Part shown: positions 31,719 through 39,701 of the stretch, piece after piece | How the letters are laid out: the number at the start of each line of letters is the position of its first letter | How positions within the stretch are numbered: the stretch's first letter is position 1 | From: Chloroflexota bacterium | GTDB lineage: Bacteria; Chloroflexota; Dehalococcoidia; SM23-28-2; RBG-16-64-32 | DNA: 47,168 nucleotides | Assembly (NCBI GenBank): GCA_005880075.1 | Contig: VBJT01000040.1 | Span: 1 to 47,168 of the forward strand | Direction: 5' to 3' | Notes under the pieces: generated by a model | Database searches by the model: none | Seen by the model: the letters and a program-made list of their open reading frames with translations, nothing else | Told to the model about the DNA's origin: nothing | Made by a program: the position numbers and the translations under genes

Positions 31719-32492
31719 ATGTTGCGCAGCTTGAAGGAACTTTTTGGTTATAGCATCCGGGCGACCGATGACATCATCGGTGGCGTCCACGACTTCTTCC
31801 TCGGTGACCGCGACTGGACGGTACGCTACTTGGTCGTGGACACCGGGACCTGGCTCCCTGGTCGCAAGGTCCTTATCGCGCCGGAGGCACTGGAAAAGCC
31901 GGACTGGCCCTCGATGACTTTCCCGGTCAATCTCACGAAAGAGCAGGTCAGGAATAGCCCGGATATCGATACTGCCAAACCGGTATCGAGGCGACAGGAG
32001 GAGGCGCTCCGCGGGTATTACGATTGGCCTCTCTATTGGGGCGGCTTCGTTCCGCCCGCCGGCACCGGCGCTTATCTGCCAACCCCGGCCGAGCTTGAAA
32101 GAATACCGCAGCCGGTTCGGCAACAACGGTCGGCCGCCGCCGTGCAAGAACGGCCCGAAGACACGCACTTGCGAAGCGCCCGCGAGATCATGGGTTACCA
32201 CATTCAGGCCATTGATGACGAGATCGGGCACGTGGACGATTTCGTCCTCGATGACGACGGCTGGCGGACACGCTATTTCGTGCTCGATACGCGGAACTGG
32301 CTGCCCGGCCGGAAGGTGCTGGTATCTCCTGACTGGGTCGATGCCGTCGACTGGAATGAACACAAGGTCCATGTCAGCCTGACGAAGGAAGGTGTCGAGA
32401 AGGCGCCCGAGTTCGAGCCGGATGCCCCTGTGAACCGACAGTACGAGGAGATGCTCTACGACTATTACGGCCGGCCCAAGTACTGGGGTTAG
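31719..32492 (+). CDS. Tandem PRC-barrel domain protein
   Basis: A 257-residue soluble protein with two PRC-barrel domains: residues 1-115 (LKELFGYSIRATDDIIGGVHDFFLGDRDW, VRYLVVDTGTWLPGRKVLI) and 150-257 (AREIMGYHIQAIDDEIGHVDDFVLDDDGW, RYFVLDTRNWLPGRKVLV). Both end with a similar tail (RQEEALRGYYDWPLYWGG and RQYEEMLYDYYGRPKYWG), so an internal duplication is evident. PRC barrels serve in photosynthetic reaction centres and RNA processing, and bind partners; this exact variety is common in stress-related genes. Function unknown. GAGGAGG is 6 nt upstream of ATG 31719, and a terminator follows 19 bp after the stop. Confidence 0.88.
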   Translation: MLRSLKELFGYSIRATDDIIGGVHDFFLGDRDWTVRYLVVDTGTWLPGRKVLIAPEALEKPDWPSMTFPVNLTKEQVRNSPDIDTAKPVSRRQEEALRGYYDWPLYWGGFVPPAGTGAYLPTPAELERIPQPVRQQRSAAAVQERPEDTHLRSAREIMGYHIQAIDDEIGHVDDFVLDDDGWRTRYFVLDTRNWLPGRKVLVSPDWVDAVDWNEHKVHVSLTKEGVEKAPEFEPDAPVNRQYEEMLYDYYGRPKYWG

Positions 32493-32511
32493 AACTTCGG
32501 CGACTATCGAG

Positions 32512-32546
32512 CGGCCGGCGTCTTGATGGCGCCGGCCGACTCTTTT
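32512..32546 (+). terminator. Intrinsic terminator after the PRC-barrel gene
   Basis: CGGCCGGCG (32512-32520) pairs with CGCCGGCCG (32530-32538), nine perfect base pairs with a nine-base loop, followed by ACTCTTTT. It ends the 31.2-32.5 kb operon. Confidence 0.8.
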
Positions 32547-32896
32547 CAGAGGCTTCGATTAAACGGACTGCGGCGACTCGCCGGTTTTATATCCAGCGGT
32601 TGGGAGCAGGCTCCCGCCGCACTACATTAGCTCCGAAGCGCTTGGGAAAATCTCGCTTTTACATTTCTGTAAGAAAAGCGATGCGGCCCTATATCCCTTC
32701 TTGAAGATAGCGAGCGTAATCTGCGGCTCATAGGCTTTCTCAGATGCGGTCCGCTCCCATTGCCGGGAACGCGTTCGCCCAATCGATGGAGGAAGAAGTT
32801 GGGAGGAGTGGTGAGTCATTGCAGCCTTTTTCAGGCAGGTCCTTCTCGGCTCATCCCCTTGCTTTGCACCGTGGTTCGGGCAGGTAGCGACGCGAC
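32547..32896. other. Gap before the glycan operon, no gene recognised
   Basis: About 350 bp without a supported coding region between the terminator and the glycan operon. It is less GC-rich in its middle and holds a hairpin (32653-32681). The last bases contain the candidate start signal TACTTT. No tRNA or known riboswitch was recognised by eye. It is the likely control region of the operon. Confidence 0.6.
32653..32681. other. AT-rich bulged hairpin in the pre-operon gap
   Basis: TCGCTTTTAC and GTAA-GAA-AAGCGA pair as a 10-bp stem with a three-base bulge and a six-base loop (ATTTCT). It is the most AT-rich structured element in the window. No T tract follows, so a simple terminator is unlikely. 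Confidence 0.4.
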
Positions 32897-32902
32897 TACT
32901 TT
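32897..32902 (+). promoter_or_regulatory. Candidate -10 hexamer of the glycan operon
   Basis: TACTTT ends 6 nt before GTG 32909, the first codon of the operon, and fits a leaderless start. Confidence 0.35.
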
Positions 32903-32908
32903 TGGCCT

Positions 32909-33848
32909 GTGATGGTCTCTAACGCCAGTCGGGCCCTTCGTATTCTTACCTGGCACGTGCACGGGAATTACCTTCACTACCTCAGTCACTGCCCCCACGA
33001 ATTTTTCGTTCCCGTGGACGAGGCCCGTTCATCCCGCTTCGCCGGTACTCCGCCCGGCTTTCCCTGGCGGAGCAATGTCCACGAAATCCCGACCGAGCGA
33101 GTGCCACGGCTGGAATTCGACTGCATCCTGTTCCAGAACGAGCAGAACTACACCACCGACCAGTACGACATGCTCTCCGAGGCCCAGCGGCGGCTGCCCA
33201 AGATCTATCTGGAACACGATCCTCCACGCGCGAACCCAACCGACCAGCGCCACATCGTCGAGGATCCGGATGTTCTGATCGTGCATGTCACGGACTTCAA
33301 CCGGCTGATGTGGGACTGCGGCCCTGCCCCGGTAAGGGTCATCGAACATGGAGTTGCGCCGCTAGAAGAAGTGCGCTGGAGCGGAGAAATGCGGCGTGGC
33401 ATCGTTGTCGTGAATAACCTCTCGCTCCGCGGACGGCGCCTCGGGGCCGACGTCTTCGAGCAAGTCCGCTGGCAAGTCCCGCTGGACGTAGCCGGAGTTG
33501 CCTCCGAGTCGTTCGGCGGGCTCGGCGACGTACCGTCCACTTGCTTAGCCTCGCTCATGTCTGCTCGGCATGCCGATCGTCGGCCTCGCCACCACCGAAC
33601 TGGCGACCGTCGTCGAAAACGGCGTCTCAGGATGGATTGACACCTGCGTTGACCGCCTCGTTGACACGATGCGGGATCTTTTAGACGATCCCACAAAAGC
33701 CAAGCGTTGGGGAGAAGGCGCGCGCCGCCGCGCCCTCGCTCGGTTTAACATTAACCGCTTCGCCGCGGACTGGGACGATACCTTCCGCCTGGTGACGAGA
33801 ACTCGTGCGACTAAGGAAGCAGCAGTTCCGGCGGGGTCGATCTTGTGA
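32909..33848 (+). pseudogene. Glycosyltransferase, first gene of the operon, disrupted
   Basis: The first part, frame 2 from GTG 32909 (ATG 32912 also possible), encodes ILTWHVHGNYLHYLSHCPHE and then LEFDCILFQNEQNYTTDQYD, VIEHGVAP and VAGVASESFGGLGDVPS. Frame 0 then resumes with MPIVGLATTELATVVENGVSGW, through GARRRALARFNINRFAADWD to the stop at 33848. From memory of related glycosyltransferases, a segment with the motif FFFNPIRYTSLGLAV and EAM should stand between them, so roughly 25 codons are absent and the frame changed at about 33560. The next gene starts inside this stop (GTGA). As written the protein cannot be made whole. Confidence 0.75.
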
Positions 33849-35815
33849 CCAGGCGCGTCGCTCTAATCAGCGAACACGCCTCGCCGCTGACTGCCTTGGG
33901 CGGGGTCGACAGCGGCGGTCAGAACGTATATGTCGGGCAGCTAGCCAACCACCTCGCCGGAATCGGTTATGACGTCGATATCTTCACGCGACGGGACAGC
34001 GAATTGCTACCCGAGACGGCGGACTGGAAGAGAGGGGTTCGCATCGTCCATGTCCCGGCCGGGCCGCCATCGTACGTTCGCAAAGAAGACATGCTTGCAC
34101 TCATGCCGGACTTCCTTGGCTGGATAGTTAAGTTCTTCAAGTCACAGCGGCGCCCCTATGACATTGTTCATGCCAATTTCTTCATGTCTGGCCTCGTGGC
34201 GGCTGACCTCAAGAAGACGCTCGGCGTACCATTCGTTGTTACTTTCCACGCGCTTGGACGCGTGCGACGCCTGCACCAGGGCGAGGGTGACGATTTCCCG
34301 GACGAGCGGTTCGCCATCGAAGACCGGATCGTCGAGGAGGCCGATTGTGTCATCGCCGAATGTCCCCAGGACGAAGAGGACCTCATCCGCCTATACAACG
34401 CGGATCCGAATCGAATCACGAGTATCCCCTGCGGCTTCGATCCCGCAGAGCTGTCACCAATAAGCAAGCCCCTCGCCCGGGTTGTACTCGGGCTGCCGCC
34501 TGATGACCCGGTCATCGTTCACGTCGGCAGGATTGTGGCTCGCAAGGGCGTCGACAATGTCATCCGGGGACTAGCGCGTCTCCGCACCCGCCATGGCATA
34601 TCGCCACGGCTGATCATCGTCGGAGGTGACCTGCAGGATGGTGACCCCAGGATCCGGGCCGAGGTTCAGAGACTAAATGATATCGCCGACGAAGAACAGG
34701 TCAATGACATTGTTACGTTCGCAGGTCGGCGGGGACGTGACTCGCTCGGATGCTTCTACAGTGCAGCAGATATCTTCATCACGACTCCTTGGTACGAGCC
34801 CTTCGGTATCACTCCGGTCGAGGCTATGGCTTGCGGCACCCCCGTTATTGGTGCGAACGTCGGAGGCATCAAGTTCACGGTCCGAGATGCCGAGACCGGC
34901 TACCTTGTACAGCCCAACAATCCTGATGCGCTCGCCGAGCGGATCGCGCACCTTTATACGAACCCGAAACTTCTCAAGCTATTCGGGCGCCAGGCGATCC
35001 ATCGAGCCACTCATCTTTTCACATGGCAGCGCGTCGCAAATGAGATCGCGGATTTATATGAGAGGCTAATCTGCGCGCGGGACCCGAAGCGCCGGCGAGA
35101 GGCAGATGAAGGAGCAATCATAATCTCAGCCCTTGACGAGGCGCGCGACACGATTCAGAAGGCCAGAAACCGCCTGACTCACGCAATCATCGAAGCTGCG
35201 GAAGAGATCGACCGCTGCTTCACGAATGGGGGCAAGTTGCTTATCTGCGGCAATGGTGGCAGTGCCGCAGACAGCCAGCACTTCGCCGCCGAGCTGATGG
35301 GGCGCTTCCGCGCGCCTGACCGTCCCCCGCTGCCAGCGGTCGCCCTGTCGGCGGATTCCGCTGTCCTGACCGCGTGGTCGAACGACGTCGCCTTCGAGGG
35401 TGTTTACACCCGCCAGATCGAAGCGCTTGCCAAGTCCGGCGACGTCTTGATCGCGATCAGCACGAGTGGCGGTTCACACAACACTTGCAATGCGCTCGAC
35501 GCCGCCTCTCGCTGCGGAATTCGATCGATCGCACTTCTCGGCGGTGATGGCGGTGATATGCGCCGCCAAGCGGACGTGTCGATCATCGTCCCCTCGGCTG
35601 ATACTCAGCGCGTACAGGAAATGCATACGCTGGTCATACACCTGGTCTGTGAGCTAGTGGAGCGGCGGTTACTCTCCCGGCTCCAGTGGCAATCCTCAAT
35701 GCCTGAGATGGTTGTCAGTCCGGTAAGACGGAACGGCCGCAGGATCGCGGTTGCTCTACCGCAGACCGCCCTGGCACAGCAAGGAAGCCGCAATGGAACC
35801 AAAGCTCAAAGGTAG
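33845..35815 (+). CDS. Fusion of a GT4 glycosyltransferase with sedoheptulose-7-phosphate isomerase (GmhA)
   Basis: A 656-residue two-domain protein. Residues 1-410 are a GT-B fold family 4 glycosyltransferase (HASPLTALGGVDSGGQNVYV acceptor-side loop, HVGRIVARKGVDNVIRGL, and the donor site PWYEPFGITPVEAMACGTPV with the EX7E motif). Residues about 430-615 are a SIS-domain GmhA (LLICGNGGSAADSQHFAAELMGRF, SGDVLIAISTSGGSHNT, QEMHTLVIHLVCELVE), the isomerase that makes D-glycero-D-manno-heptose 7-phosphate. It is followed by gmhB and hldE, so one chain makes heptose phosphate and probably transfers a sugar. GTG 33845 overlaps the preceding stop. No frameshift is visible in it. Confidence 0.9.
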   Translation: MTRRVALISEHASPLTALGGVDSGGQNVYVGQLANHLAGIGYDVDIFTRRDSELLPETADWKRGVRIVHVPAGPPSYVRKEDMLALMPDFLGWIVKFFKSQRRPYDIVHANFFMSGLVAADLKKTLGVPFVVTFHALGRVRRLHQGEGDDFPDERFAIEDRIVEEADCVIAECPQDEEDLIRLYNADPNRITSIPCGFDPAELSPISKPLARVVLGLPPDDPVIVHVGRIVARKGVDNVIRGLARLRTRHGISPRLIIVGGDLQDGDPRIRAEVQRLNDIADEEQVNDIVTFAGRRGRDSLGCFYSAADIFITTPWYEPFGITPVEAMACGTPVIGANVGGIKFTVRDAETGYLVQPNNPDALAERIAHLYTNPKLLKLFGRQAIHRATHLFTWQRVANEIADLYERLICARDPKRRREADEGAIIISALDEARDTIQKARNRLTHAIIEAAEEIDRCFTNGGKLLICGNGGSAADSQHFAAELMGRFRAPDRPPLPAVALSADSAVLTAWSNDVAFEGVYTRQIEALAKSGDVLIAISTSGGSHNTCNALDAASRCGIRSIALLGGDGGDMRRQADVSIIVPSADTQRVQEMHTLVIHLVCELVERRLLSRLQWQSSMPEMVVSPVRRNGRRIAVALPQTALAQQGSRNGTKAQR

Positions 35816-36521
35816 AGTCGCGCTCGTCACAGGCGGGGGCCGGGGCCTCGGCGAAGCCATTTGCCTCACACTGGCTACCGCCGGCGCAACGGTAGTCTCC
35901 GCTGACATTCGCAAGGACCTGGCGGAACATGTATGCAACGAGGTGGAGCATGGCGGCGGGAGGGCGCTCTTTCTGGAAGCCGACGTTTCGGACGAGACCC
36001 AGGCGCGCGCCGCCGTGGGAGAGACGGTGCGCCGTCTGGGGCGGCTCGACTTCCTGATCAACAACGCCGCCGTAGACGCGACTCTCCCGATCGGCGAACT
36101 ACCCGTCAGCGAATGGGACCGAATTATCGCCGTAAACCTCCGCGGCCCGTTCCTGATGAGCAAGCTCGCCGTCGAATGCATGCGCGAACAGGGCGGAGGT
36201 CATATCGTCAGCATCGTCTCTACGGCAGCCAAGCGAACGTGGCCCAACGCGGCCGCCTACCATGCTAGCAAGTGGGGGCTCTTAGGCTTCACACACGCCC
36301 TGCACGCCGAGCTGCGCGGGTACGGAATCAAGACAACGGCCGTAGTTGCGGGTGGCATGCGGACACCGTTTCTCCTCGACCGTTTCCCTGACATTGATCC
36401 TCTTGTGCTCCAGGACCCCTGTGCCGTTGCCGAAACCGTGCGTTTCGTGCTCACCCAACCTGCCGAATCCGTCGTGCCGGAAGTGATGGTGCTGCCCATG
36501 CGAGAGACATCATGGCCGTAA
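35793..36521 (+). CDS. Short-chain dehydrogenase/reductase
   Basis: A 242-residue SDR with the cofactor motif ALVTGGGRGLGEAICL (TGxxxGxG), the structural NNAAVDATLPIG, catalytic Ser in SIVSTAAKR, and the YxxxK motif in AAYHASKWG. It overlaps the end of the GT4-GmhA gene by 23 bp. Its job in heptose metabolism is not obvious: it is not the HldD-type epimerase, which has a different length and motif set, but it may alter the sugar or a polyprenyl-linked intermediate. AAGGAAG precedes ATG 35793. Confidence 0.87.
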   Translation: MEPKLKGRVALVTGGGRGLGEAICLTLATAGATVVSADIRKDLAEHVCNEVEHGGGRALFLEADVSDETQARAAVGETVRRLGRLDFLINNAAVDATLPIGELPVSEWDRIIAVNLRGPFLMSKLAVECMREQGGGHIVSIVSTAAKRTWPNAAAYHASKWGLLGFTHALHAELRGYGIKTTAVVAGGMRTPFLLDRFPDIDPLVLQDPCAVAETVRFVLTQPAESVVPEVMVLPMRETSWP

Positions 36522-37114
36522 ACGCAACGATCGGGCGAGCCGTATTCCTCGATAAAGACGGAACGCTTATCGAGGACGTCCCGTACAATGTTGACCCCGT
36601 CCGGCTGCGCCTAATGCCCGGCGCGATCGAGGGTTTGCGCGCGCTCCAGGCCGCAGGATTTCGGCTAATCGTTGTTACCAACCAATCGGGCGTCGCGCGG
36701 CGTTACTTTACCGAGCCCGAGCTCGCTGTTGCCCATGCAGCCCTCGATGAGCTGCTGTTGGCCGCAGGGGTAACTCTGGATGGATTCTATTACTGTCCTC
36801 ACCTTCCGGCACCTGAACTTTTTGCGTGGGAGAACCCGTGCGCGTGCAGGAAGCCTTCGCCGGGTCTACTTGAGGCCGCCGCGGCCGACCGCAATCTCGG
36901 CCTGACACGTTCGTGGCTCATCGGCGATATCGCGGATGACATCGAGGCCGGCCGGCGCGCGGGCTGCCGCACGGTGCTTGTCGCTGGGTGTCCTGACGAC
37001 GATACGACGGCACACTTCGTTGCACGAAATTTAGCAGAAGCGGCCGCCATCATCATTCGCGAGAGCCGCAGCGATATGGCCGCCACAACGGTAAAGATCG
37101 GGGATTGCGCATGA
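36512..37114 (+). CDS. gmhB: D-glycero-D-manno-heptose-1,7-bisphosphate 7-phosphatase
   Basis: A 200-residue HAD phosphatase of the histidinol-phosphatase/GmhB group. The nucleophile motif is AVFLDKDGTLIEDVPYN. The zinc loop CPHLPAPELFAWENPCACRK, with Cys-x-His and Cys-x-Cys, is diagnostic of GmhB, and GDIADDIEAGRRAGC is motif IV. It removes the 7-phosphate of heptose 1,7-bisphosphate between the two HldE reactions. It overlaps the SDR by 10 bp and hldE by 4 bp. The C-terminal 25 residues are a loose extension. Confidence 0.93.
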   Translation: MAVNATIGRAVFLDKDGTLIEDVPYNVDPVRLRLMPGAIEGLRALQAAGFRLIVVTNQSGVARRYFTEPELAVAHAALDELLLAAGVTLDGFYYCPHLPAPELFAWENPCACRKPSPGLLEAAAADRNLGLTRSWLIGDIADDIEAGRRAGCRTVLVAGCPDDDTTAHFVARNLAEAAAIIIRESRSDMAATTVKIGDCA

Positions 37115-38535
37115 GCGGCGATGACCTGATCGGCCTTCTCGACCGCTTCCAGGGCATTCGCGTGCTTGTCATCGGAGAATCGATTCTAGACGGCTATCTT
37201 CGTGGCACGGCCTCCCGGCTTTGCCCTGAAGCGCCCGCGCCAGTTGTGCTGCTCGCGCAACGAAGCTACGCCCCGGGCGGCGCTGCGAACACTGCCGCGA
37301 ACCTTCAGGCCCTTGGCGCTCATGCGACGCTGCTTTCGGTCACCGGCGATGACGCCCACGGTCAGCATCTGCGCACAATCATCGAATGTAAGGGCATCGA
37401 TATCAGCTGTCTTATCACGCAGCCGGGCAGACTGACGGTCGCCAAAGAGAGGGTTTGTGCCGGGTCGCAGTTGATCGTCCGCATCGACTCCGAAGACTTC
37501 AGCGAGATAGCGCAGCAGACGGAGACTGAAGTTCTCCGCCGGCTTTATGAATTCGCGCCGCAGTGCGACGCCATCGTCATTTCCGATTATGGGAAAGGTG
37601 TCGTAACTGACCGTGTAATTGAGGCGCTCGCCGGCCTTCAACGCCGGCAGCCGGGCCTGCTCCTGGTCGATGGCAAAGACCTAACCCGTTACGTGGCCGC
37701 CTGCCCTACGGTAGTAAAGCCAAACTACTTGCAGGCGGCGGACCTGATCGGCCTGAAGGAGCCCTCGGGCAACCGCGCTCAGGCCATTCTGGACCGTAGC
37801 GAGCACCTCCTTGAAGCGACCGGCGCCCGCATTGCCGCCGTCACGATCGACAGTGACGGCTCAGTGATTCTCGAACGGGGCTGCCACCCGCATCGCACAT
37901 ACGCGCCCAGGACCGCAAATCCTCAGACCGCAGGCGCCGGGGACACGTTTCTAAGCGTGTTCGGGCTTGCGCTGGCAGCCGGCGGGAGCACTGTCCATGC
38001 CGCCGAACTCGCCTCCGCCGCCTCGGCAATGGTCGTCGCAAAGGAGGGCACAGCAACGTCCGTCCTAGAGATGAGCCTAGCGTATGAGCGTCAGCGCGGC
38101 CGCCGCATTGTCTTTACTAACGGCTGCTTTGATCTGCTTCACGCAGGCCACACCTCATATCTCAGCCGGGCGAAATCACTTGGTGACGTGCTCGTCGTTG
38201 GTGTGAATTCAGACAGCAGCGTGCGCCGCTTGAAGGGCGATCAGCGGCCAATCAACCCGCTCGAGGACCGGATTCATGTATTGGCCGCCCTGAGCTGCAT
38301 CGATTACATAGTAGCGTTTGACGAAGACAGCCCCGTGGATCTGATTCGCCGAATACGCCCGGATGTATTTGTGAAAGGCGGCGACTATATTCGTGAGGCG
38401 CTGCCGGAGGCCGATGTGGTAGAGGCATACGGCGGCAATGTCGAGATTCTGCCGTACCTGGAAGACCGCTCTACAACGGGAATGATCGAAGAGATCAAAC
38501 GGCTCGATCTGGCCTCACCGATATCAGTGAGATGA
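37111..38535 (+). CDS. hldE: Bifunctional heptose-7-phosphate kinase / heptose-1-phosphate adenylyltransferase
   Basis: A 474-residue fusion of a PfkB-type kinase and a nucleotidyltransferase. The kinase (residues 1-325) has the signatures SYAPGGAANTAANLQALGA and NPQTAGAGDTFLSVFGLAL, with the anionic-hole DTF. The adenylyltransferase (about 330-474) has FTNGCFDLLHAGHTSYL with HxGH and later the Lys-rich DVFVKGGDY. It phosphorylates heptose 7-phosphate at C1 and later joins AMP to give ADP-heptose. ATG 37111 overlaps the gmhB stop (ATGA). The final epimerase hldD is not in the window, so the donor may stay in the D-glycero form or the enzyme is elsewhere. Confidence 0.94.
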   Translation: MSGDDLIGLLDRFQGIRVLVIGESILDGYLRGTASRLCPEAPAPVVLLAQRSYAPGGAANTAANLQALGAHATLLSVTGDDAHGQHLRTIIECKGIDISCLITQPGRLTVAKERVCAGSQLIVRIDSEDFSEIAQQTETEVLRRLYEFAPQCDAIVISDYGKGVVTDRVIEALAGLQRRQPGLLLVDGKDLTRYVAACPTVVKPNYLQAADLIGLKEPSGNRAQAILDRSEHLLEATGARIAAVTIDSDGSVILERGCHPHRTYAPRTANPQTAGAGDTFLSVFGLALAAGGSTVHAAELASAASAMVVAKEGTATSVLEMSLAYERQRGRRIVFTNGCFDLLHAGHTSYLSRAKSLGDVLVVGVNSDSSVRRLKGDQRPINPLEDRIHVLAALSCIDYIVAFDEDSPVDLIRRIRPDVFVKGGDYIREALPEADVVEAYGGNVEILPYLEDRSTTGMIEEIKRLDLASPISVR

Positions 38536-39701
38536 AGGAGACGGCCGCCTCGGCCTGGGCGCAGGCACGCAACATCCTCTGCCTCCGGCTCGATGGCATC
38601 GGCGACTTGATAATGACTGCCCCGGCGATCGCGGCGCTCAAGCGGGAGAAGCCGGATCGCCGGATCACTCTCTTGACTTCACGGGTGGGCGCGGAGGCTG
38701 CAGCCCTGATCTCAGAAATCGATGACGTGATCGTCTATGAGGCGCCGTGGGTAAAGGCCTCGCCCGCAACGTCATCTAGCGACGATGACAGCGAGATCAT
38801 ATCGCGCATCAGTAAGGCCGGTTTTGATGGCGCTGTCATCTTCACAGTCTATTCACAGAACCCGCTTCCTGCTGCTCTGCTCTGCTACCTCTCGGAAATT
38901 CCTCTGAGACTGGCCCACTGCCACGAAAACCCCTATCAGCTGCTGACCGACTGGGTGCCGGACCCGGAGCCGGCAACGATCCTCCGTCACGAAGTCGAAC
39001 GGCAGCTCGATCTCGTCAGGTCCATTGGTTGCGATCCCCGTGATTCCACTATCGCCCTGAAAATAGACGAGAACGCGCATCGACGCGTGCATATGCTCTT
39101 GGACGACGTCGGGATCGACCGTCGGCATCCCTGGGCGGTCGTTCATCCAGGAGCCACCGCCGAAGCACGCCGCTATCCATCGGCGGGTTATGCGAAGGCA
39201 ATCGATATTTTGGTGCGGCAACACGGCTGGCGGATGATCCTTACGGGTACACAGTCCGAAGGCGCGATCATCGAATCCGTGCGCGCGCAGACGTCCGCGC
39301 CCGCTGCTTCGCTGGCTGGCCGCCTCAACATAGGCGAGTCGGCTGCGCTGCTCCAGCAGGCCCCGATTCTTATCTCCAACAATACTGCCCCCGTCCATAT
39401 AGCATCCGCTGTCGGTACCCCGGTGGTCTGCCTTTATGCTCTGACGAACCCGCAGCACATGCCCTGGCGCGTGCCCAGCCGCGTGCTTTACCACGACGTT
39501 CCCTGCCGCTTCTGCTACAAGAGCACCTGCCCGGAGCAGCACCATAACTGTTTGCGTCTCGTAGAACCAGAATCCATAGCGGCGGCGGCCGTGGCACTAC
39601 TCGCCGAAACGGATCCTACACGGCCCGTCAAGCAAGGATTAGCAGAAATGGTCGCCAGCCGGACGCCAGTTGCAAGCGAAATCAAAGCGGGGCGCCGTTG
39701 A
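38532..39701 (+). CDS. GT9 heptosyltransferase-like glycosyltransferase
   Basis: A 389-residue GT-B enzyme of family 9 (ADP-heptose:acceptor heptosyltransferase). It starts ILCLRLDGIGDLIMTAPAIA, the family signature. WAVVHPGATAEARRYPSAGYAKA is the C-domain donor segment and LISNNTAPVHIASAVGTPVV the conserved DSGPxH-like box, here NNTAPVH. It would use ADP-heptose from the upstream genes to build a surface glycan; the acceptor is unknown and need not be lipid A. ATG 38532 overlaps the hldE stop, and the next gene overlaps this stop in the same way. Confidence 0.88.
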   Translation: MKETAASAWAQARNILCLRLDGIGDLIMTAPAIAALKREKPDRRITLLTSRVGAEAAALISEIDDVIVYEAPWVKASPATSSSDDDSEIISRISKAGFDGAVIFTVYSQNPLPAALLCYLSEIPLRLAHCHENPYQLLTDWVPDPEPATILRHEVERQLDLVRSIGCDPRDSTIALKIDENAHRRVHMLLDDVGIDRRHPWAVVHPGATAEARRYPSAGYAKAIDILVRQHGWRMILTGTQSEGAIIESVRAQTSAPAASLAGRLNIGESAALLQQAPILISNNTAPVHIASAVGTPVVCLYALTNPQHMPWRVPSRVLYHDVPCRFCYKSTCPEQHHNCLRLVEPESIAAAAVALLAETDPTRPVKQGLAEMVASRTPVASEIKAGRR

